Shown here piece by piece: positions 57,110-64,000 of a stretch of 64,000 nucleotides of DNA. The stretch lies in assembly GCF_050908995.1 (NCBI RefSeq), contig NC_135119.1, positions 6,386,001 to 6,450,000 of the forward strand, given 5' to 3'. Below the pieces are notes generated by a model, which did no database searches, was not told the DNA's origin, and saw nothing but the letters and a program-made list of their open reading frames with translations. Position 1 is the stretch's first letter; every line of letters begins with the position of its first letter. Position numbers and translations under genes: made by a program. This stretch comes from Andrena cerasifolii. Its lineage: Eukaryota > Arthropoda > Insecta > Hymenoptera > Andrenidae.

Positions 57110-60100
57110 TAACGCGAATTAACTCGTGTCGCCCACAGTGCGCGCTATATTCGCCCCCCTCGTACGAGCACGACTGTTAAACATTCGCGACGAGTCGACT
57201 GGTCGCGTTCGACGCGGAGGCTACCTATTTTAAATGACGAGTCGTCCTCCAGCTGGACGGTGTCCCTCGCGCGAAGGCATCTCGCGTCGGTCAGGTGGTC
57301 CAATTTGAGGTGGCGCGACGAGAAAAAGGACCCGTCGCTACCACGGTGGACGTAAATGCGGCGGTGGGCCCGGTTGGTGTACGTCAAATTGATCCATATT
57401 AATAAGAACCGGTGGTTCTCGCGTTGCCGGATTTTTGCATAAATTTGAATCGGGCCTAGCGCGGCTCGCGGCAAGGGTTGCGAATTTGAATAATCGAGAA
57501 TAATTCCGAAGTTTTCTGGCCGTGTAAACGCGGCCCGACGTAATCAGCGGCGCGGGGGAGGTAGGGGGCTTCGAAACATTTCGCGATGTAACGCTTCCGC
57601 GATGTAGATACGCGCAGCTAATTAAGCGGCCGCCGGCTACTGGACACATCGGGAAAAATACGCTGGGCTCTAAAAAATTTTTTCCTTCCGCTAGCCTCAC
57701 CCTTCCTCGCCTTCTTCGTTTTGTTCCAGCCCCTTCAGCCCACTTGGTTCGGCGGTGGGCGCTCTGGTTGGACGGGATCCGGCGTGTTTGCGATTTTAAT
57801 GAATCTTAACCACGCGATATCTCGCTTTTGATTCGGCTGGGAGACCGGAACACGTACGGGCTCTCTCGATACACTTTTGCTCCTGGGTCCCCGCGCGACC
57901 TCGATTCACAGAGAAGCTTTATCTGCCATTTACAAGGGACAGAGTAGAGACTCTTCTGCGTGCGCGATACACGGAGGGTAACGTTTGATTGGATACCGAG
58001 CAAAGGTGTCTCTTATGGAGGAGAAGATGAATTTCCAGTCGAATCGACGTAATGTGCGCCGTGGTCTAAACAGGCGATGCTGCACGGTTGCGTCAGAGAA
58101 GCAATATGCGAGGGAGTAGATACGGAGAGAACGATCCTTAAGGGTTTTTATCTTGGTATGCGGTAATCTGCGACCGTGGCGGCATCGTTCCATCTCCCGG
58201 CAGATTAAAGCGAATCTTATTATATCGAATGACGAGATCACGTGATCAATCACAAAAACACACAACGAGACTGTCGTGCCTCTAATACGAATCGGAGGAA
58301 GACAGCGATACTCAGGGAACGGGCCACCCGTCGAGAACGTGGAATGTGGAACTGTACCGACAGGGCCGGCGATGCACGTCCCTTCGCCCCTTATCGATCA
58401 CGCGTCTTCTGTCTTCGTGCCCTTCTCCCTTTTTTGCATATTAGCCAATGGAATTCGAGTGGAGTGGAGTCGAGAAAATTTCAACCTCCTGGTCGCTGCG
58501 GCTCGTTAAATACCTTTGACATTATCGCACCTTTTAGTCGCCATGGAGCGATTCTATCGGAGTCCTGGGATCTGTAACGTTTAACGAAGTATCGCCAGAT
58601 TAATTCGCGCACGGTATTGCCCGTGTTTCTCGCCCCCTTCTGTGTCGATACGTTGAATTTTTCACGCGGTTCATTCAGGCCCTATCGAGATCGACGCCCG
58701 GACCGTGTTATTACGGGTTGGGCCTATTTACGACACCGCGTACGCCGTCGCCTCCCTCGGAGCCTGGCCCCGCTCTCCTTTCTCGGTCGAATGAAATTTT
58801 TTCTTTCACGAAATCCTGTTACCTCTGGGACTCCCCCGGCTTGTTCCGTGGCCCGCGGCCCCTACCATCCTGTTATGGTCTATCCCATTATAATTCCGAG
58901 CATGCACGCTCGTCGCCCCGTACGTCCTCCAGAGAGATGGAAGAGTGTAAAACGTCGGACACCTGGGCAGAGAGTTTAGCCGGGTATTGTCAGGAGACAA
59001 ATATGAGTTAATACGTCATCCAGGGACCTATTCAGGGCCCAGCGCCGACGAGAATGGTGATCACGAATTGGCCGGCGTATAAATGTGTTTTAATTGTTCC
59101 CTCTCCCCCCATTCGCTCCGTCTCCCTCTGCCCTTCGACGGGCAACCCGTTCCCCCTCTGTTCCGCTCGTTCCTCTGCTCTCCGTGGCCCGTACCCCCGT
59201 TCGAGGAACGCTGTTCACAGACGGGCCGAGAGACGCGAAGCACAATAAGAGACGGCGTTAAAGAATTTTCTATTATCTTATTGTTGCAGGATGGCCTTTT
59301 GTCCGCCGATACGCGGTTCCCTCTAAAGAGCCCCGAGCGTTGATTTCGTCATTGGATGCCTGTGATTCGGTTGATATAACGGGGGGTGTGCATATTACGT
59401 TCGAGACTTGGAGATTCGGTACGGTGATGGCTGGCTACAGCTGCGAGCACGGATTCACTTTCTTCGAACGTTGATTCTTTCGTCCATTGTGCTTGAATCG
59501 CGAGCGATCGATGTCCGAGCACTTTGATTGGAGTCATCGTTCGTGTTTATCAAGGGGGGATATACCTCGAGGCATCGACCGTCTCGGGAGAAAGAAAGAG
59601 CAATCTCCGGAACCCCTGGGGAATAGGAAAGAAGAACGGGGCGAGAAGGAACGTTTTACAGCAGTTGCTCTTCGAAATTCCTGCAGTAACAATTTTCAGC
59701 AGGATTATTTCGCAATTCCACCGCGCGATGGGGTGTATCGAAACGTATCGAGGCAGCGGCCACAGAAAGATCTCAAAACCCGCGGACATGTTCCTCGAGC
59801 TCTTCGCATACACACGACCTCGCACGCGTAGGGTAAACGCTTCAATAAATGAATATTAAAGTGTAATTAATGAACACTGTTATTAAACTGTGTTTGCAGC
59901 GCGATTAAGGGGGAGCCCTTCTTAGGACGCTAGGTATAAGGCGATTTTTGGGAATTTTTTCCTAAGAAACTGTTGAGCGGATCTTTTCCAAACTTTCAGG
60001 GTGTTTTAGGCCACATTCAAGCAATAAGAATTATTTTTTTCATTACAAAGTGTTCGGTAGAAATGGAGATACAGGTATGAATACGTTCGTAGGGACTCGC

Positions 60101-60138
60101 GCGCCGGATTTGCAAATTTGCGATTATGTCGGAGCCCT
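57110..60138. other. Single-copy CpG-rich non-coding DNA, repeat-like at its right edge
   Basis: No exon was recognised. A further CACAGTG followed by CGCGCTATATTCGCCCCC stands at 57134, 30 bases after the preceding element. From about 59910 to 60135 the sequence becomes repeat-like (AGGCGATTTTTGGGAATTTT and onward), probably the edge of an unidentified older element. Frames at 57338-57700 (minus), 58242-58577, 58617-58979 and 59487-59859 have no domain. Confidence 0.5.
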
Positions 60139-60697
60139 CAAATAGGGTTTATACAAAAAAAATAGTTTTGAAAAAAACGGTTTTCGAATTTCACTATTCC
60201 CAAAACCCTGGTTGAACCGGTTTTCGAATTTTCACAAAATATATAATTAAAATAGTAAATGAATACTTGCACCTATTTTAAAAAATTTCAGTTTCACTTA
60301 ATATTATGGAATTACAGAAATATAAGAAAAAAATGTACTCTATCTATGAAGAATCAAGTAAAAAAAATTATAATAACTAAAATTCGTACAAAGTATAAAT
60401 CTTTTAAAAGGTGGTACCCAATTATAAATCTTCATTCCATTTAGTATTTTTTTCTGAAAATATGAACTCATGAAGAGTAGTTTTACAGTAAACTGTTACC
60501 TATTACAATATGCTTGTGTCCGAGGCGATTCCAAGTCAAAGTGTTAACGTTATTAATCAAATAATTAATTCATCTTTGCATATTAATTCTACTACATAAA
60601 ACCGCTTTTTTTTAATTTAAATCCAGTTTTCGAATTTTACAAATTTATAAATAAAAACCGACTTTTAAACCCGGTTTTTTAAAACCGACAAACCCTA
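60139..60697. mobile_element. AT-rich MITE with TAGGGTTT ends, possibly hAT
   Basis: TAGGGTTTATACAAAAA on the left and the complement TTTTAAAACCGACAAACCCTA on the right form short inverted ends. Subterminal blocks with CCGGTTTTCGAATTTT and AAACCCGGTTTT add to the symmetry. The flanking 8-mers do not match well, so the hAT assignment rests on end sequence only. The interior is very AT-rich with no coding. Confidence 0.5.
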
Positions 60698-62540
60698 GCA
60701 CCAATTCTTCCCTGAAATAAAAAACCAAGGATTCTCTTAATTCCGCCCTTAATTCCACGTGCTGCAAAAATTGTTTGGATACGAAGCAAGAAATTAAAAG
60801 GAGTCTCTAATTAATGAGTTGCTTATTTTAAAAACTTATTTTACTAGTTTTAATAAAAAATGTTCAATCACTGGTACGTGTTCATTTACTAGTACCTAAC
60901 ATCCACCCTATTCAGAGATACAAGCCCATGGCGCAGAGGGACGTAAGGTATACCTGGAGCACGTTGTCAGTGGTGTATCTCCTCATTGACATGATGGACG
61001 GCCGACGTGAAATTAACAATCTTATCCGGTCGTTAATCCCGCCGTGCGTGGTGTAATGCGCGTCCACGCGGACCCTATTAATTAAATTAGGTTTATCTAG
61101 GTTCTTTCAGGCGGGCCCGTGTACCCCGATGGCCCACGATCGTTTTCCCCTCGGTTTCGTTCCGGGATCGAGGCCTGGTCCCACCTCACCCTCTCTGGGC
61201 TCGATAAGCCGCCTAGAGCCGAAACCGAAAAGTCATCAATTTTTCACGCAGATAAGTACAAACTGGGTCGTATCCTGTTATGTCCAAGATTCTTTGATCC
61301 GCTCGAACAAAATCGGCCGACCTAGAATCGAGCGGCGCAACGCGTATGCCTCATGAATGAGAATGTAGTTTGCGAACAAGGGAGATATAAATTGTCCAGG
61401 CATATCGCGCGCCCTTCTCTCTCTCTCTCTACCTGCGGCGAGAATGATCGATTAGCTCCGCGGACACCGCCTTCCTTTAATATCCTCGATATGATAGCCC
61501 ACCGCGACATGTTATGTAAATTTAATTATGCGATTGTCGTGTCGCCGTTCCGAGAGGATCATACGTCTCGTCGCGTAGGAAGCTTCGGATCGTTCGCATT
61601 GAAATCTTCGATGCTTGCACCGCTATCCTAGCCAAGGACGAGACCCAGTCGAGGCGAGCTAGCCGGGAAGAAGCGATGGAAAATTGCGCACAGAGGGGGT
61701 ACCACTTGCCGCGTCAGATCACGAAGCTCGATCCGACAGGATTAACGGGGAGAGGCGGGGAAAAAACTACGGACAATAATGCACCGTAAGAGGTGGTAAT
61801 GGGAAGGAAACTCGTGTCCTCGAGAAAATAATCTCGGGGAGATTAGGCGAGTCGTTTAGTGGAACAGCGCGCTCCATTCAGATGCAAATGTCTGTCAACA
61901 GGTACCCGGCTCTGTTCTGTGCTTACGCGAGATACGCTCTTTTGAAGCCCCCCACCCCCAGGTCATCCCACTCGGTCCCTCTTCTTTCTTTCCCTCCTCT
62001 TTCACGTGTCGGAAATTTTAAAAACGATTAACCCTTCTGACGCTAAGAGGCTTTCTACTCGGGAAGAATACTGATTCGTCAGAGCTGAAACCTGACGGCT
62101 CCGAAGCGCTCGTAAAAGTATTTGATATTATTCAGACGTAGTGATCTGGAGGATAGAGACTTAGACAGTGATTTCACAGAAATAACGTTCCATCGTCTTG
62201 ATCTTCGTGTCTGAATCATCGGCGGTTAAGTCGACCTCAGATCCAAGCCAAAATACACCCGACCGAAGTCCAGTTTGCACTCGATTCGGATGCAACTAGA
62301 ACTTATTTAATCTGCATTCGACTCGGTTCGAACGTACAGGGCATCTCGAATCCTGTTCGGCAGCCAATTCCAGTCCTCCGTAGCCTCTGCCAAGTTTCGT
62401 CCACTATGATCGTTTTCGGGATACGATACAAATTATACTGGACAATAGTCGATGCCTCGACAACTTATTCTCCATTTCTTTGGGATACTCATTATGCTGT
62501 TCATAATTAAATTAGCACTTGGTTTACGACTCCCTTTTCT
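60698..62540. other. Single-copy non-coding DNA
   Basis: No exon was recognised. It contains a worn MITE end at 60858-60905 and otherwise CpG-rich DNA. Frames at 61119-61356 and 61353-61631 show no domain. Confidence 0.5.
60858..60905 (-). mobile_element. Worn solo end resembling the 12786-13372 MITE
   Basis: Read on the minus strand, this segment gives TAGGGTGGATGTTAGG, then ACTAGTAAATGAAC and ACCAGTGATTGAACATT. These follow the same order of motifs as the right end of the MITE at 13330-13372, with many substitutions. No partner end was found. Confidence 0.3.
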
Positions 62541-62547
62541 CTCCTCT

Positions 62548-64000
62548 GTACACACTCAGCAATCATCACGGATGTACCAAGCCAGGTAAATACAAACATC
62601 TTCTCGAAACTAAATAATCTTGATGTACATATGGGCCCGGGAGTTGATGGTATACAGCCCTTATTTTTTAAATCGTGCAGCTTTATATTACCGCGTGCTT
62701 TATGGATAATTTTTAACACCTCTTTATCCACTGGAATTTTTCCAAAAGCATGGAAAACAAGTGCAATAACTCCCATATTTAAGTCTGGCGTTTCGGCCGA
62801 TGTTCGTAGCTATAGACTGATTTGTATTATTGATGTCATCCCTAAATTATTTGAAGATTTAGTTGTGGACAAGCTTAAGCCTTACATTACTAATTTGATC
62901 TGTGAAGAACAACATGGTTTCATGCCTTCGCTATCAACAGTTACAAATCTTTCGTATTATTCGCATTATGCATCATCCTCTCTGGAGCACAGCTTTCAAG
63001 TCGATACCATATTTACGGACTTTAAGAAAGCGTTCGATACGGTGTCTCGTAGCATTCTGGTATCAAAGTTATCTGCCATGGGTTTCTGCAATGCTATGCT
63101 TTCATGGTTTGAAAGCTACTTGCGGGGCCGAAGTCGTTCCTCAGGGCTCACATCTTGGTCCTTTACTTTTTAACCTTTTTATAAATGATCTATCGTGTAT
63201 TTTCGAACATAGTCATTTTTTACTATACGCGGATGATTTAAAGATCTTTAAAAGAATATCCTGTAACGAGGACTGTCACGGTTTACAGATGGACCTTGTA
63301 AATTTTGAGAGATGGTGCGCGAATAACTACACGACCCTAAACCTCTCAAAATGTTATTTAATGAGATCATCTCGAAGAATCTGCCCCGTGTCTTTTGACT
63401 ATAAGCTTTGCGATGCGATCTTCACTCACGTCTCTGAAATTTTCGATCTAGGTGTTTATTTGACACCGCTGCTAAACTATTCAAAACATTGTCTGCGCAT
63501 TGCTAGTGAATCTACTAAGACACTTGGTTTTTTGAAACGCTGTTCGGCAGACTTCAGGGACCCGCGTACTCTTAAATTACTATTTCGCACACTTGTTAGA
63601 CCTCGCCTGGAGTACGCATCGGTTATTTGGTCGCCACGCTATGTAAGATATGAATTAATGTTAGAGAGGGTGCAGCATAAATTTCTGCGTTTCGTTGCGT
63701 ACAAATCTGGACGTAAGATGTCGTATAACGATCACGAGTACACGCCCGTCTTGAAGTTGCTTAACTTGAAATCACTTGAAAGTAGGAGGGTCCGCATTGA
63801 CTTTCTGTTCGTGTTCGAGTTGATTAATGGAATGAAAAAATGACCTCAACTCCTTCGGTTAATTAATTTTTAGGCCCCTACAAAATCTTTGCGGTTGAGA
63901 CAATCCTTTTATCCATTGGTTTATAAGTTGAATCACGGTTTCTCAGATCCGAGAAATCGTATTTGTAATGCTGCAAATGCTTTTGGCGATTCTCTTGATT
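62548..64000 (+). pseudogene. Jockey-like non-LTR retrotransposon reverse transcriptase, broken
   Basis: Recognisable reverse transcriptase blocks occur in order: GPGVDGIQPLFFK (from 62634), YRLICIIDVIPKLFED (usual PISLL-x-x-x-x-K-x-FE), EEQHGF, FTDFKKAFDTV (motif A), VPQGSHLGPLLFNLFIND (motif B), LLYADDLKIF (catalytic YADD motif), then the thumb and C-terminal region continuing to the window edge. The frame changes between SYLRGR and VPQGS (about 63125-63145), where 20-30 residues normally present are also missing. In-frame stops follow at 63841 (TGA) and 63871 (TAG), after which homologous-looking coding resumes (LRLRQSFYPLVYKLN). No endonuclease domain lies upstream, which fits 5' truncation during target-primed insertion. 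The 3' end lies beyond the window. The copy is dead. Confidence 0.88.

Noticed and set aside
1..64000. CRISPR arrays, bacterial operons, rRNA genes or viral integrations
   Set aside because: No regularly spaced direct repeats with unique spacers, no ribosomal RNA-like conserved blocks and no viral structural or polymerase genes were seen. The only polymerase is a non-LTR retrotransposon reverse transcriptase.

Overview
This window looks like a non-coding, transposon-littered stretch of an arthropod nuclear genome. An insect is most likely and a hymenopteran is plausible. The evidence is the set of degenerate eukaryotic mobile elements: a jockey-like non-LTR retrotransposon and Transib, pogo/Tigger-like, hAT, piggyBac-like and PIF/Harbinger-like DNA elements. 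There are no bacterial-style operons and no long host reading frames. The insect assignment is inference; no host gene was recognised.

The sequence has two compositional states. The single-copy background is GC- and CpG-rich, with TAATTA/TTAATTAA-type islands, microsatellites and purine tracts. It holds no exon I can defend. Set into it are more than twenty AT-rich insertions covering roughly a third of the window.

Layout: 2118-4670 is a foldback element with a second palindrome inside it. 9093-10650 is another foldback, followed by a decayed pogo/Tigger-type transposase C-terminus with a PHD-like zinc finger (10.7-11.1 kb). 12786-13372 is a MITE. 14736-15015 is a piggyBac-type MITE in TTAA. 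15157-17283 is a Transib element with long inverted ends and the C-terminal part of a RAG1-like transposase. 18610-19615 and 21281-22733 are foldback elements. 24590-25327 and 30627-31331 are two copies of a palindromic hAT MITE. 28812-29450 is a hAT MITE carrying a 27-bp minisatellite. 37736-38702 is a Harbinger-like MITE. 39668-40587 and 40592-41332 are two abutting elements sharing one TTAA. 43206-44644 and 51517-52561 are TA-flanked elements sharing a pogo-like end. 46810-48118 is a second copy of the 2118-4670 family. 53316-53997 is a hAT element keeping a scrap of transposase dimerisation domain. 56153-57104 is a non-autonomous element whose ends are the exact V(D)J heptamer, flanked by a 5-bp GC-rich duplication. 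The window closes in a 5'-truncated, frameshifted jockey-like reverse transcriptase (about 62.55 kb to the end).

The most interesting signals are the two Transib-type elements and the recurrent palindrome-within-palindrome design of several foldback families. Also notable are a probable family link between the pogo remnant and the two TA-flanked elements, and a near-identical 32-bp AT-rich module repeated 458 bp apart in unique DNA (36.7-37.3 kb), which looks like candidate regulatory sequence. Nothing here forms a working gene pathway. Apart from possible regulatory DNA, the content is mobile-element biology.
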